Shown here: positions 25,424 to 33,657 of the stretch, in pieces
Layout of the letters: the number at the start of each line of letters is the position of its first letter
Position numbering within the stretch: the stretch's first letter is position 1
Assembly (NCBI GenBank): GCA_965199915.1
Contig: OZ241348.1
Coordinates: 186,001 to 250,000 of the forward strand
Length of the DNA stretch: 64,000 nucleotides
Direction of reading: 5' to 3'
Origin: VXYL01 sp965199915
GTDB lineage: Bacteria > Pseudomonadota > Gammaproteobacteria > Pseudomonadales > Azotimanducaceae
Translations under genes and position numbers: made by a program
The notes under the pieces: model-generated
Databases searched by the model: none
What the model saw: only the letters and a program-made list of their open reading frames with translations
Told to the model about the DNA's origin: nothing

Positions 25424-26738
25424 TAGGCGTCTCGCTCCTATAAATGCTACGATAGAGGTCTTCGGCAAGGAGGCTCGATGGTCATGGAAGACGCCGTCAC
25501 GCAGTCGATACGTGGGAAGTTTCTGGTTCTGGAACGGGTTCTGGACGAGCGGGCGAAGCGGCTGTGGGCGGCGGCGGAGGCGCGGTCGCTGGGCCGGGGC
25601 GGCGTCACGGGGGTGGCGGAGGCGACGGGGATGTCGCGGAGCCGGATCCACGCGGGGCTGCGGGAGATCGATTCGGCGGGACCGGGGGGCGTTTCGTCGT
25701 CGGGGCGGCAGCGGGCGCCGGGCGCGGGCCGGAAGCGCGTCGAGGAGAAGGACGCGGGGCTGGTGGAGGCGCTGCGGCGGCTGGTCGACCCGGCGACGCG
25801 CGGGGATCCGACGGGGCCGCTGCTGTGGACGACGCTGAGCGCGGCGCGGCTGTCGGAGGCGCTGGGGAAGGAGGGCCACCCGGCGAGCGAGCGGACGGTG
25901 AACCGCCTGCTGCACGACCTGGGCTACAGCCTGCAGTCGAACCGCAAGACGGTGGAGGGCCGGCAGCACCCGGACCGCGACGCGCAGTTCCGGCACGTCA
26001 ACCGCAAGGCGAAGACGTTCCAGGGCCGCGGCGAGCCGGTGGTGTCGGTGGACACGAAGAAGAAGGAGCTGGTGGGCAATTTCCGCAACGGCGGCAGGGA
26101 ATGGCATCCGAAGGGGGAGCCGGAGAAGGTGCTGGTCCACGACTTCAAGGACAAGGAGCTGGGCAAGGCAATTCCGTACGGAGTCTACGACCTGGCGGCG
26201 AACAACGGCTGGGTGAGCGTGGGCGTGGACCACGACACGGCGTCCTTCGCGGCGGAGTCGGTGCGGCGCTGGTGGGAGCGGATGGGACGCCACGCGTACC
26301 CGGACGCGAAGCGCCTGCTGGTGACGGCGGACGCGGGCGGCTCGAACGGGCCGCGCAACCGGCTGTGGAAGGTGGAGCTGCAGCGCGTCGCAGACGCGAC
26401 GGGGCTGGAGGTGTCGGTGTGCCACTTCCCGCCGGGCACCAGCAAGTGGAACAAGATCGAGCACCGGATGTTCTGCTGGATCACGGAGAACTGGCGCGGG
26501 CGCCCGCTGGTCAGCCGCGAGGCGGTGGTGGAGCTGATCGCCAACACGACGACGCGCGGTGGGCTGTCGATCCGGGCGGAACTGGACGAGAACGAGTACC
26601 CGACCGGCGTGAAGGTGAGCGACGAGGAACTGGCCGGCGTGCGCATCAGGCGCTCCGCGTTTCACGGCGATTGGAACTACATGGTTTCGCCAAATAAGAA
26701 AACGCTCAATTGAAGTGTTTATTTATGCGAAACACCTT
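25424..26738 (+). mobile_element. ISAzo13-like insertion sequence, copy B (intact)
   Basis: The ends are GGCGTCTCGC on the left and the variant GCGAAACACC on the right, with TA at both borders. It is nearly identical to copy A at 4277-5590, but its transposase frame is intact. It lies in the non-coding left end of the IS1380-like element, in the same orientation as that element's transposase, just as copy A lies in the ISKra4-like element. Confidence 0.88.
25478..26713 (+). CDS. ISAzo13 family transposase (intact)
   Basis: This is a 411-residue DDE transposase starting MVMEDAVTQSIRGK with AAGGAGG upstream. An N-terminal helix-turn-helix region (VAEATGMSRSRIHAGLREI) binds the ends; SERTVNRLLHDLGYS is the second DNA-binding part. 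The catalytic triad is placed at Asp192 (VVSVDTKKKELVG), Asp285 (LVTADAGGSNG) and Glu328 (SKWNKIEHRMFCW). These positions match the ISAzo13 group. The protein looks complete and could also act in trans on copy A. Codon use is typical of the GC-rich host. Confidence 0.92.
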   Translation: MVMEDAVTQSIRGKFLVLERVLDERAKRLWAAAEARSLGRGGVTGVAEATGMSRSRIHAGLREIDSAGPGGVSSSGRQRAPGAGRKRVEEKDAGLVEALRRLVDPATRGDPTGPLLWTTLSAARLSEALGKEGHPASERTVNRLLHDLGYSLQSNRKTVEGRQHPDRDAQFRHVNRKAKTFQGRGEPVVSVDTKKKELVGNFRNGGREWHPKGEPEKVLVHDFKDKELGKAIPYGVYDLAANNGWVSVGVDHDTASFAAESVRRWWERMGRHAYPDAKRLLVTADAGGSNGPRNRLWKVELQRVADATGLEVSVCHFPPGTSKWNKIEHRMFCWITENWRGRPLVSREAVVELIANTTTRGGLSIRAELDENEYPTGVKVSDEELAGVRIRRSAFHGDWNYMVSPNKKTLN

Positions 26739-26922
26739 AGTAGGCTTTGAGGGCGGTGTGGTTGCCGGTCAAGGTCACTGGCAGTGAGGTTGTCCGGGTG
26801 GCCGACTTTCGGGCATCCGCGGGACCCGGAAGCGATTGCCCTGTTGTTTTCGGGAACGAAAAAAGCGGTCTCCTTTGGTACGATGTCGCTGTGTGGAACA
26901 AACATCGAAGGAGACCGCCGAA

Positions 26923-28293
26923 GTGAATCGTATCAGGAAAGAAGTCAGCGGCAAAACCGCAAGCGCGCTGGAAATCCGGTTCGAGCCCCAGAGCCTCACG
27001 TCGCACGCCGGCCTGGTGGTGTTCCAGCGCCTGTTCTCGCGCCTCCAACTGAAGGAGCGGCTGCGCGGCTGCTTTCGGCACGAGTCGGGACGGCGCGCCT
27101 ACGCGCCGCACGTGGTGACGCTGCTGCTGGTGGTGCATCTGCTGCTCGGCTGCCGCGAGCTGCGCGACATGGCGCGCTACCGGAACGACGAGGCGGTGCG
27201 GCGCGCGGTCGGTCTGCGGCGGCTGCCGGACGTGTCGACGGTGTCGCGGGCGCTGTCGGACGTGGACGCGCGCGGCGCCGACCGGGTGCGGGCGCTGTCG
27301 CGGGACATGGCGCTGGAGCGGCTGCGCGCGCTGGGGCCGCGGCGGGTCACGGTGGACTTCGACGGCACGGTGCTGGCGACGCGGCGGCTGGCGGAAGGTT
27401 CGGCGGTGGGCTACAACCCGGGCAGGAAGGGCGAGCGCAGCTACTGGCCGCTGTTCGCCACCGTGGCGCAGACTGGCCAAACGCTCGACCTGCTGCATCG
27501 GCCGGGCAACGTGGCGGACTCCACGGGAGCTGTTGATTTCATTGGCGAAAGCATGGAGCGGCTGCGCGCCGCGCTGCCGCGCGCCCGCCTGGAGACGCGC
27601 ATGGACTCGGCGTTCTTCGACGGCGGGCTGCTGGACGAGCTGGAGCGGCGCGGCGTCGACTACTCGGTGTCCGTGCCGTTCGCCCGCTTCGCCGACCTCA
27701 AGGCGGCGGTCGAGGGCCGCCGCCTCTGGCGCCGCGCCGGCCCCGGCCTGGCGTTCTTCGAGCCGCGCTGGAAGCCCGCCAGCTGGGATGGCCGCCGCCG
27801 CGTGGTCGTCGTCCGCCGCCGCGTTCCGGCGCGCCGCAAGGAGCCTCTCCAACTCGACCTGTTCGAGCCCCGCGAGCACGGCTTCGAGTTCAAGGCCGTC
27901 GTCACCAACAAGCGCGTCCGCGCCCGCGCCGTCGCGCTGTTCCACGAAGGCCGCGGCACCCAGGAGGCGACGTTCGCCGAACTCAAGTCCCAATGCGGAC
28001 TCGGCTACGCGCCCAGCCGCAAGGAAGCCGCCAACCGGCTCTTCTCCCTCGCCGCCGTGCTCGCCCACAACCTCGGCCGCGAACTCCAAATGGCCACCCG
28101 AGCGCCTCTCCGGAGCACCACCGCCAAACGCTCCCCGCTCTGGGCCTTCGCCCAATTGCGAACGATGCGCAACGACTTCCTGCTTCGCGCCGGCCGATTC
28201 CTCAACCGCGCCGGAAAACCCGTCCTTTCCATCATGAGCGACGACAAGGCGGAAACCGTCATGTCCGAATACCTTGCCGCCCTCGCCACATAG
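26923..28293 (+). CDS. IS1380 family transposase
   Basis: The protein has about 456 residues from GTG 26923, which has GAAGGAG 12 bases upstream; an ATG at 26836 lies in the left flank of the gene and is less likely. The DDE positions read VTVDFDGTVLATRR, ARLETRMDSAFFDGG and GTQEATFAELKSQCGLGY, as in transposase DDE group 1. LRGCFRHESGRRAYAPHVV is the N-terminal DNA-binding part. The frame is complete to the stop, 26 bases before the right inverted repeat. Promoter distance has been increased by the inserted ISAzo13-like element. Confidence 0.9.
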   Translation: MNRIRKEVSGKTASALEIRFEPQSLTSHAGLVVFQRLFSRLQLKERLRGCFRHESGRRAYAPHVVTLLLVVHLLLGCRELRDMARYRNDEAVRRAVGLRRLPDVSTVSRALSDVDARGADRVRALSRDMALERLRALGPRRVTVDFDGTVLATRRLAEGSAVGYNPGRKGERSYWPLFATVAQTGQTLDLLHRPGNVADSTGAVDFIGESMERLRAALPRARLETRMDSAFFDGGLLDELERRGVDYSVSVPFARFADLKAAVEGRRLWRRAGPGLAFFEPRWKPASWDGRRRVVVVRRRVPARRKEPLQLDLFEPREHGFEFKAVVTNKRVRARAVALFHEGRGTQEATFAELKSQCGLGYAPSRKEAANRLFSLAAVLAHNLGRELQMATRAPLRSTTAKRSPLWAFAQLRTMRNDFLLRAGRFLNRAGKPVLSIMSDDKAETVMSEYLAALAT

Positions 28294-28323
28294 TTCGGCA
28301 AAAACCTGCAACAATAGGGTCCA

Positions 28324-29001
28324 GATGCGGCGCAACTGGGGCTGGACTCGGTTGACTTGAAGAACCGCCGACGAAAGCTGCTCAGCGCGCTACGGAGTGG
28401 AACGGTTGTTCTGCATCGCCCCCGCTCCATGTTCGAGAATCTGACCGGGCAGGGCGTGCTCTGGATCAACCGCCCTCCAACAATCAGCGCGCACCGTCGG
28501 GGGCACTCGTGGCGGGCCGTGAAAAGTCAACGAAAATGGCACTGGAGATTCTGGCGGCCGGTCATCCACGACATCCTTGGCCTGCTGGTCGAGGAAGCAC
28601 GGGAGAGAACAATCGTCTTCGCGTTGTTCGGCGGCGAGGCGAAAAAACTCCGGTATTGGATCGAGGCGCAAGGTGGACGTTGCGGGGTTTCAAAAGAGAA
28701 CCTTCGCTTCGTGGAGAGCGGGCATCCATCCGTTTCCCGCTCTTTCTTCTGTTCAGGGAATCCCCTGGCGCGGATCAACAGGGAATTGTCCGCTCACGGT
28801 TGCGATCCCATCGATTGGCACGGCCCTCCCCTCGGGCAATACGTTGGGAGCGGTTCGGCCCGCACTCTTCGCCAAGCGGGCGCGTCGGCTTCGCGAGCCA
28901 ACGATCCAACCTCGGCCCGCGCCTCGCCACGCTCCGGCGTCATCATCGATCGAACGGTCGGCAAATACCGTGCGACCCTGAAGCAGCTTGCCGAAAGGTA
29001 G
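28324..29001 (+). pseudogene. Uracil-DNA glycosylase, C-terminal part (interrupted)
   Basis: This open frame directly follows the TCCA duplication and continues the glycosylase. FENLTGQGVLWINRPPTIS matches the central strand of the family. IVFALFGGEAKKLRYWIE is the Rossmann-like core, and ESGHPSVSRSFFCSGNPLAR is the leucine-loop HPSP motif, followed by GCDPIDW. A serine/arginine-rich tail then runs to 29001. Without the IS it would be in frame with 24995-25369. A separate product from an internal start (TTG 28357) would lack the catalytic loop and be inactive. Confidence 0.85.
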
Positions 29002-29019
29002 ACCACACTACCGGCTCAC

Positions 29020-29254
29020 ACTCGGCGATGCGCTCGCCGCGTACCGGCGCAAGCGCAGCCCCTCCGCCACGCCGGAGCCGTTCGGCGGGGCGCCGGCCGC
29101 GGTGACTTCGTGATCGCCGGCTGGACACCCGGCAAGACCAACGCCGCCGATCTGGGGCGCACTCGCGCTCGCTGAGTATCGTGGCGGCGCGCTGGCGTCC
29201 TGCGGGCGCGTCGGCTCCGGCCTCGGCAGCGCGAAACGCCGCCAAGTGCATGAG
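29020..29254 (+). pseudogene. Remnant of an ATP-dependent DNA ligase D
   Basis: Three short frames give ligase D pieces. From 29024, GDALAAYRRKRSPSATPEPFG resembles the entry of the 3'-phosphoesterase domain (LxxYRxKRxxxxTPEP). From 29104, DFVIAGWTPGKTNAADLG, and from 29159, ALALAEYRGGALASCGRVG with GSGLG, match the OB-fold part of the ligase domain. The intervening ligase core is missing and two frame changes are needed, so this is a deletion relic. Similarity is judged by eye. Confidence 0.5.
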
Positions 29255-29371
29255 CGATTCCACCCGCGCGCGTGGCATACGCCAACCACCATCTGCGGAC
29301 GCGGCCCGTGGCACGTCAATCCGCGGCGTTGCGGCCTCGGGGCCGAGCACGAAAAAAATTATTTCTGGGTA

Positions 29372-29400
29372 TTGACACGCGGTGCAACAGGGTTCATAGT
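29372..29400 (+). promoter_or_regulatory. Sigma-70 type promoter before the YkgJ-like gene
   Basis: A perfect -35, TTGACA (29372-29377), is spaced 17 bases from CATAGT (29395-29400), which matches 4 of 6 bases of the -10 consensus. Transcription would start near 29407, only a few bases before ATG 29411 and upstream of the C tract. It lies in an AT-rich patch unlike the surroundings. Confidence 0.65.
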
Positions 29401-29410
29401 GGCGCACTAC

Positions 29411-29763
29411 ATGGACGCGCCAATGCAAATTCACCCCCCCCCCCCCCCCCCCCCCGCGCGCGGGGACATGAGTCGCGGCTCTTTCCCTGTACGCGCTGTG
29501 GTGCGTGCTGTCGCAACCTAGGCAAGTCCTCCCTCTTCTCACAGCTTGATCGAGGCGACGGCGTCTGCCGCCACCTCGACGTCAACACCAATCTGTGCCT
29601 GATCTACGAGACGCGGCCGAAGATCTGCCGCGTGTCCGACATGTACGCCGCGTTCCAAGACCAGCTAAGCTGGACCGCGTATGTGGCCTTGAATCAGCAA
29701 GCCTGTCGGGAGCTGCGAGCGCGGCCACGTCAAGCAACCCCAATCACCACCCGAGAACCGTAA
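29411..29763 (+). CDS. YkgJ-type cysteine cluster protein, reading frame controlled by a C22 tract
   Basis: The cysteine cluster FPCTRCGACCRN, followed by GDGVCRHLD, NTNLCLIYETRPKICRVSD and ACRELR, is the Zn/Fe-chelating pattern of the YkgJ (CxxCxxCC) family. The only well-placed start, ATG 29411, just after a good promoter, is out of frame with it in this sequence. With 22 Cs that ATG yields a 36-residue peptide ending at 29521. With 23 or 20 Cs it would encode a 117-residue YkgJ protein through a polyproline run. This looks like an ON/OFF switch by slippage, here in the OFF state, or a tract miscalled in sequencing. The stop at 29763 is followed by the ribosome site of the TerB-like gene. 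Confidence 0.6.
29434..29455 (+). repeat. Homopolymer of 22 cytosines
   Basis: An uninterrupted C22 tract lies between an AT-rich promoter region and the cysteine-cluster coding sequence. It is by far the longest homopolymer in the window. Tracts of this length are known slippage sites. Confidence 0.9.
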
Positions 29764-29778
29764 GGAGAAGGAGCCAAC

Positions 29779-30171
29779 GTGTTCGTGCAATACCTGAACG
29801 AGCGGCAGCAAGGCGCATTGCTGCACTACGCCCACGAGATGATGCGCGTCGACGGCGCGGTCGCCGGCGAGGAGCTGGCGCTTCTGGATCTGCTCAGGGG
29901 GCAAGCGAAGCCCGGCGTAGAAGCCGAAGATGTGCCGATCAAGGATCTCTCCAGCCTGTTTGACGACCGCCTCACTCGCGTTGCGTTCCTCCTCGAGGTG
30001 GTCGGGATGGGCTACGCAAACCAGGAATTCGACCCCGCGGAATCCCAACTCGCTCGCGACTTGGCCGACGCGCTGGCCCTTGGCGACGACGACACGCTCG
30101 AAGACGTGAAGTCCTGGGTGAAACGCCAGCTTCTCCTCGTGCGGGAAGCCAACCAGCTGATGGAGGGTTAA
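29779..30171 (+). CDS. TerB-like small helical protein
   Basis: This is a 130-residue acidic, all-helical protein from GTG 29779, with AAGGAG upstream. Its layout, LLHYAHEMMRVDGAVAGEEL followed later by LLEVVGMGYANQEFDPAESQ, is that of TerB-type domains, in which paired acidic helices can bind metal. It is followed after 3 bases by a membrane-associated protein gene and preceded by the YkgJ gene, so these are likely one operon. TerB-like proteins act in stress or phage-defence settings with membrane partners; the specific role here is unknown. Confidence 0.65.
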   Translation: MFVQYLNERQQGALLHYAHEMMRVDGAVAGEELALLDLLRGQAKPGVEAEDVPIKDLSSLFDDRLTRVAFLLEVVGMGYANQEFDPAESQLARDLADALALGDDDTLEDVKSWVKRQLLLVREANQLMEG

Positions 30172-30174
30172 GAC

Positions 30175-31179
30175 ATGGCATTGCCACTGCTATTGATCGG
30201 CGGGGCCGCGCTCTTGGCCGGCGGTGTCGGCGTCGCCGCCGGCGTGTCGGCGAAGGGCGACTTTGACGAAGCCAAGGAGCGCAACAAGGAGGCCAAACGG
30301 ATCTATAAGGACGCCGAGAAGTCCCTGAAGAAGCAGCGGGACCGTACCCAGGAGCGCCTAGAGGATCTGGGCCGCCAAAAAGTACACCTTCATGAGAATG
30401 GGTTGAAGCCCTTCGTAGACGCGTTTTCGCGCATCAAGAATGTCGACTACGCAGGCCCGACACTTGGCGAAGATCAGCAGGTGACTGAATTCGATACTCT
30501 GAACATCGAGCGGACCGTGATAGAGATGAAGGAGGCGGTCAATGCCACTGCCGGGGCCTTGGGATCTGGCGCCCTCGCCGGGCTGGCAACCTACGGCAGC
30601 ATTGGTCTGCTCGGCACGGCCTCCACCGGCACGGCCATTGGAACACTCTCGGGCGCCGCCGCCACGAACGCCACGTTGGCTTGGCTTGGCGGCGGTTCCT
30701 TGGCAGCCGGCGGGCTCGGCATGGCTGGCGGCGCCGCGGTTTTGGGCGGCATCGTAGCGGCACCGGTGTTGCTCGTTGGCGGTCTGTTCATGGCCAGCAA
30801 GGCGGAAGAGGCATTGGACGATGCCAAATCCAACGTCGCAAAGGCGGAATCAGCCGCCGAGACCATGCAAACCGCTACGGTTGCGACCCGGGCAATCCGG
30901 CGAAAAGCCAGTGAAGTGTCCAAGGTGCTGAAGGCGCTACAGGCTGATCACTTGGATGGCGCGTTGCCGAAGCTGCGGCGTCTCGTCTCGACCAATGACG
31001 ACTACCGCACCTACGACAAAGAGCAGAGGGACTTGGTGATGCGAACCGCGGCTGTGGCGAAAGTGGCGCACCTTGTAGCGGAGGCACCGCTGTTCGACGA
31101 GGACGGCGTTGTGACCAAGAAGATTCGCCGAGCACTCAAACGTGCCAACGAGTTCCTACTGACCATAAACGAGATGTAG
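30175..31179 (+). CDS. Glycine-zipper membrane protein of unknown function
   Basis: This is a 334-residue protein. The N-terminus is a small-residue-rich hydrophobic stretch (LLLIGGAALLAGGVGVAAGV), followed by a charged coiled-coil region (KERNKEAKRIYKDAEKSLKK). The centre holds long Gly/Ala segments, for example ALGSGALAGLATYGSIGLLG and GGSLAAGGLGMAGGAAVLGG, which can insert into membranes as glycine zippers. The C-terminus is helical. It sits between the TerB-like and LRAT-like genes with short gaps. I do not recognise a named family; a membrane-perturbing or scaffold role is a guess from composition. Confidence 0.6.
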   Translation: MALPLLLIGGAALLAGGVGVAAGVSAKGDFDEAKERNKEAKRIYKDAEKSLKKQRDRTQERLEDLGRQKVHLHENGLKPFVDAFSRIKNVDYAGPTLGEDQQVTEFDTLNIERTVIEMKEAVNATAGALGSGALAGLATYGSIGLLGTASTGTAIGTLSGAAATNATLAWLGGGSLAAGGLGMAGGAAVLGGIVAAPVLLVGGLFMASKAEEALDDAKSNVAKAESAAETMQTATVATRAIRRKASEVSKVLKALQADHLDGALPKLRRLVSTNDDYRTYDKEQRDLVMRTAAVAKVAHLVAEAPLFDEDGVVTKKIRRALKRANEFLLTINEM

Positions 31180-31195
31180 TAGAAGGGCGCGGGTT

Positions 31196-31642
31196 ATGGC
31201 GATCCCGGTAGCGGCGGAGAAGGCAGCCACCGTCTTGGCGAAAGAAGGCTTTGTCAGGATCTACACTCAGCTGCGCGGCCACTTCGCAGCTACCGTTGAC
31301 GATCTCGCCGAAGGAAGCGTCGTATGCCAAGACCTAAGCCTCAACGGCGCATTTGAGCACTCTGGCCTCAACGGCACATTCGAGCACTCTGGCATCCATG
31401 TCGGCGGCTACAAGGTCGTGTCCCTTGATGGGAGCGGTGAGATCAAAGAGGAAGGCACCCGGGCGTTCCTTGACGGTGGCTATAACAGATTCATATGGGT
31501 GTCGTGCAGAGGCGGCGCTGCCGTCGGAAAACCGTCGGCGGCGAAACGAGCACGGGAAATGGTTGGGCAAACTCGGGAGTACAACCCCGTTCTGGACAAT
31601 TGCCACCAATTTACGTCCGGGTGCCTGCCCCATATGCGTTAA
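31196..31642 (+). CDS. LRAT-like (permuted papain-fold) protein, 3' end replaced by IS
   Basis: The protein has 148 residues. It has the LRAT/NlpC-type arrangement: a His in EHSGIHVGGYKVVSLDGSG and a Cys in LDNCHQFTSGCL, the expected catalytic pair of this acyltransferase/peptidase-like fold. The His-bearing segment is duplicated in frame (LNGAFEHSG then LNGTFEHSG). The coding sequence runs into the left end of the IS4-like element at 31629 and stops four codons later, so the natural C-terminus is missing. LRAT-like proteins modify lipids or act as hydrolases in bacterial conflict systems. It is the last gene of the YkgJ-TerB-membrane protein run. Confidence 0.65.
   Translation: MAIPVAAEKAATVLAKEGFVRIYTQLRGHFAATVDDLAEGSVVCQDLSLNGAFEHSGLNGTFEHSGIHVGGYKVVSLDGSGEIKEEGTRAFLDGGYNRFIWVSCRGGAAVGKPSAAKRAREMVGQTREYNPVLDNCHQFTSGCLPHMR
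31340..31393 (+). repeat. 27-bp in-frame tandem duplication in the LRAT-like gene
   Basis: Two 27-base units differing at two positions encode LNGAFEHSG and LNGTFEHSG. The unit contains the presumed catalytic histidine. Confidence 0.85.
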
Positions 31643-32994
31643 CTTGTTTGGGGAGGCAAAGTGCCCTAGGCTGGTGTGCGGACGCACAGCGACAAGGAGG
31701 TCGCGGAATGGACGAGGACTGGGAGGTGCTGTCGTCGCATCTGCCGTCGGACTGGCGGGAGCAGGCGGCGATCCACGGGGCGCTCAAGGGGTTGCGGAAG
31801 GACAAGTCGGCGGATGTTCTGCTGCGGATGCTGCTGATGCATCTGGGCTGCGGGCACTCGCTGCGGGAGACGGCGACGCGGGCGCGGCAGGCGGGAATCG
31901 CGGACATGTCGGACGTGGCGCTGTTCAAGCGGCTGAGGAAGTCGAAGGAGTGGCTGCGGGCGCTGTGCGTGGGGATGTACCGCGAGTGCGGCGTGGAGCT
32001 GGGCGCGTCCGGGGGCTTCCAGGTCCGCGCGTTCGACGGGTCGGTGGTGAAGGAGCCGGGGCGGACGGGTTCGCTGTGGCGGGTCCACTACAGCCTGCGG
32101 CTGCCGGCGCTGGCGTGCGACCACTTCGAGGTGACGAGGACGGAAGGCGGGGGATGCGGCGAGTCGCTGTCGCGGTTCCCGATCGAGCGGGGAGACCACG
32201 TGGTGGCGGATCGCGGCTACTCGACGTCCTCCGGGCTGACGCACGTGGACGCTGCTGGCGGGTACGCGACGGTGCGCGTCAACACGCAGGCGCTGCGGTT
32301 CCGCACGCCGGGCGGCAGGAGGCCGTTCGATCTGCTCGCGGCGGTGTCCGCTATCAAGCGCGTCGGGGCGGCCAGGTCGTGGCGGGCGCGGGCGGTCGGA
32401 GCCGACCGCGAGGGGGTGGTCGGGCGCGTGTGCGCGATGCGGAAGAGCGCCGAGGACGCCGAGCGGGCCAGGGAGAAGCTGCGCCGGCGGGCGTCGCGCA
32501 ACGGCAACGAACTGCGCCCGGAGACGTTGGAGTTCGCCGGCTGCGTGATCGTGTTCACGACCTTCCCGGCGGACAGGTTCTCGGCGGCGGAGGTGCTGCG
32601 GTGGTACCGCGTGCGCTGGCAGGTGGAGTTGACGTTCAAGCGCTGCAAGTCGCTGGCGGGGCTGGGGCATCTGCCGAAGCGCGCCGACGACAGCGCCCGG
32701 GCGTGGCTCTACGGCAAGCTGCTCGTGGCCTTGCTGGCCGAGAAGCTGGCTCGCCGCGCCGATTCGCGCGCCGTTTCCCCCTGCGGTCGGGAAACGTTCG
32801 CGCAGCCCTTGGCGGGAGTTCAAGTTCGTGTTGAATCAAGTCTGCCGAGCCGTTGAACCAGCGATGTCGCTAGCCGAAATGCTGGATGAATGGCCAGACA
32901 TTTCGGCCTCTCTGACCGAACCGCCACGCCGTAGAAAGCCGCAAATGTCGCAATACTTTGATTTTTAATGAAAAAACAAGTTAACGCATATGGG
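31629..32994 (+). mobile_element. IS4-like insertion sequence
   Basis: The ends form a perfect 21-bp inverted repeat starting CCCATATGCGTTAACTTGTT at 31629 and mirrored at 32974-32994. The 1366-bp element carries one DDE transposase gene. No target duplication could be found: the flanks (…GTGCCTGC and CTACTGTC…) do not match, so a deletion on one side is possible. It truncates the LRAT-like gene. Confidence 0.85.
31708..32968 (+). pseudogene. IS4 family transposase with a 3' frameshift
   Basis: The start ATG 31708 is preceded by AAGGAGG. The frame gives 382 residues with IS4-type motifs: VRAFDGSVVKEPGR (first Asp), VVADRGYSTSSG (second Asp) and a C-terminal YRVRWQVELTFKRCKSLAG (the Y-R-E-K signature with the catalytic Glu). 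Near 32793 an extra base throws the frame off. The normal tail, WREFKFVLNQVCRAVEPAMS onward to QMSQYFDF, continues in another frame to a stop at 32968. The catalytic core is complete, so residual activity of the 382-residue form cannot be excluded. Confidence 0.8.
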
Positions 32995-33086
32995 CTACTG
33001 TCGCGCAAGCCAGGGCGGCTTGTCCACAACCCAGCGCGGCGTGTAAACGCAAAGTGGAAATGTCCCCTTCCCTCTGCCGCACGCTG

Positions 33087-33368
33087 TCACGGTTTGCAAA
33101 ATCCGCAGCGGCTGGTGAACGATCCGCGCTCGCGTCCGCAGCGTTCCGGGGCGGCGGCGACATCGTCGATGGTGGCGCCGCAGAACTTGCGAAAACCATG
33201 TTCCGTGTAGACGCCGGGCGAGCGCGGCTTGGAGATGGTGACGCACGCGGCGCGATGCAGCACCACGTAGTCCGGGCTGAGTTTGCGCCGCACGTTCACA
33301 ACATAGCCGGTGGGATGCAACTCCAGCCAAGTGCGGTAGGCGTCGTCGTCCCGGTCGAATAGGATCAT
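33087..33368 (-). CDS. Small Cys/His-containing hypothetical protein
   Basis: This is a 93-residue protein beginning MILFDRDDDAYRTWLELHPT. The sequence GYVVNVRRKLSPDYVVLHRA is followed by ACVTIS, and two late cysteines (RKFCGATIDDV and SRCGFCKP) suggest a zinc site. Short proteins with this HPxGYVVN...LHRAxC pattern often accompany restriction systems, but I cannot name a function. A longer version from 33425 would add a hydrophobic leader. It is divergent from the Res gene. Confidence 0.55.
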   Translation of the reverse strand: MILFDRDDDAYRTWLELHPTGYVVNVRRKLSPDYVVLHRAACVTISKPRSPGVYTEHGFRKFCGATIDDVAAAPERCGRERGSFTSRCGFCKP

Positions 33369-33657
33369 GGCGGCAACGGCCGTTGCGGCCGTGGGCAACA
33401 CCAGCGCCCCGGCAAGCGCGGACAAGATCGGCGTGCCGGGAGAGGGCGTTGGGAGCGAGGCGGCGGTAGGGACATGGCGGATGCGCGCCGTTGGCGACGG
33501 ATGTGGCGGCTGTGACCGCTGTGACAGGCGCGGGGATTATAGCTCTCGGTGCCGCGCCGCCGCGAACGCAGGCCGCCAGTCACAGCGAGCACCAAGCGTC
33601 GCCGCCGGGCGCAGAGGCCGGCTACAATCCGCCGCATCCAGAGCGTGGCCCGCCAGC

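Larger units (their letters stand above)
25370..28319 (+). mobile_element. IS1380-like insertion sequence, itself carrying an ISAzo13-like element
   Basis: The left end CCCTATTGTTGCAG at 25370 is mirrored perfectly by the right end finishing at 28319. The 4-base repeat TCCA flanks both ends (25366-25369 and 28320-28323), in line with the 4-5 bp duplications of the IS1380 family. The transposase (26923-28293) belongs to that DDE group. About 54 bases inside the left end sits a complete ISAzo13-like element. Subtracting it leaves about 1.6 kb. The insertion site is within a uracil-DNA glycosylase gene. Confidence 0.88.

Noticed and set aside
26839..26860. Second left end for the IS1380-like element (CCCTGTTGTTTTCGGG)
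   Set aside because: The true left end at 25370 matches the right end better and is supported by the TCCA duplication and by restoration of the glycosylase frame.
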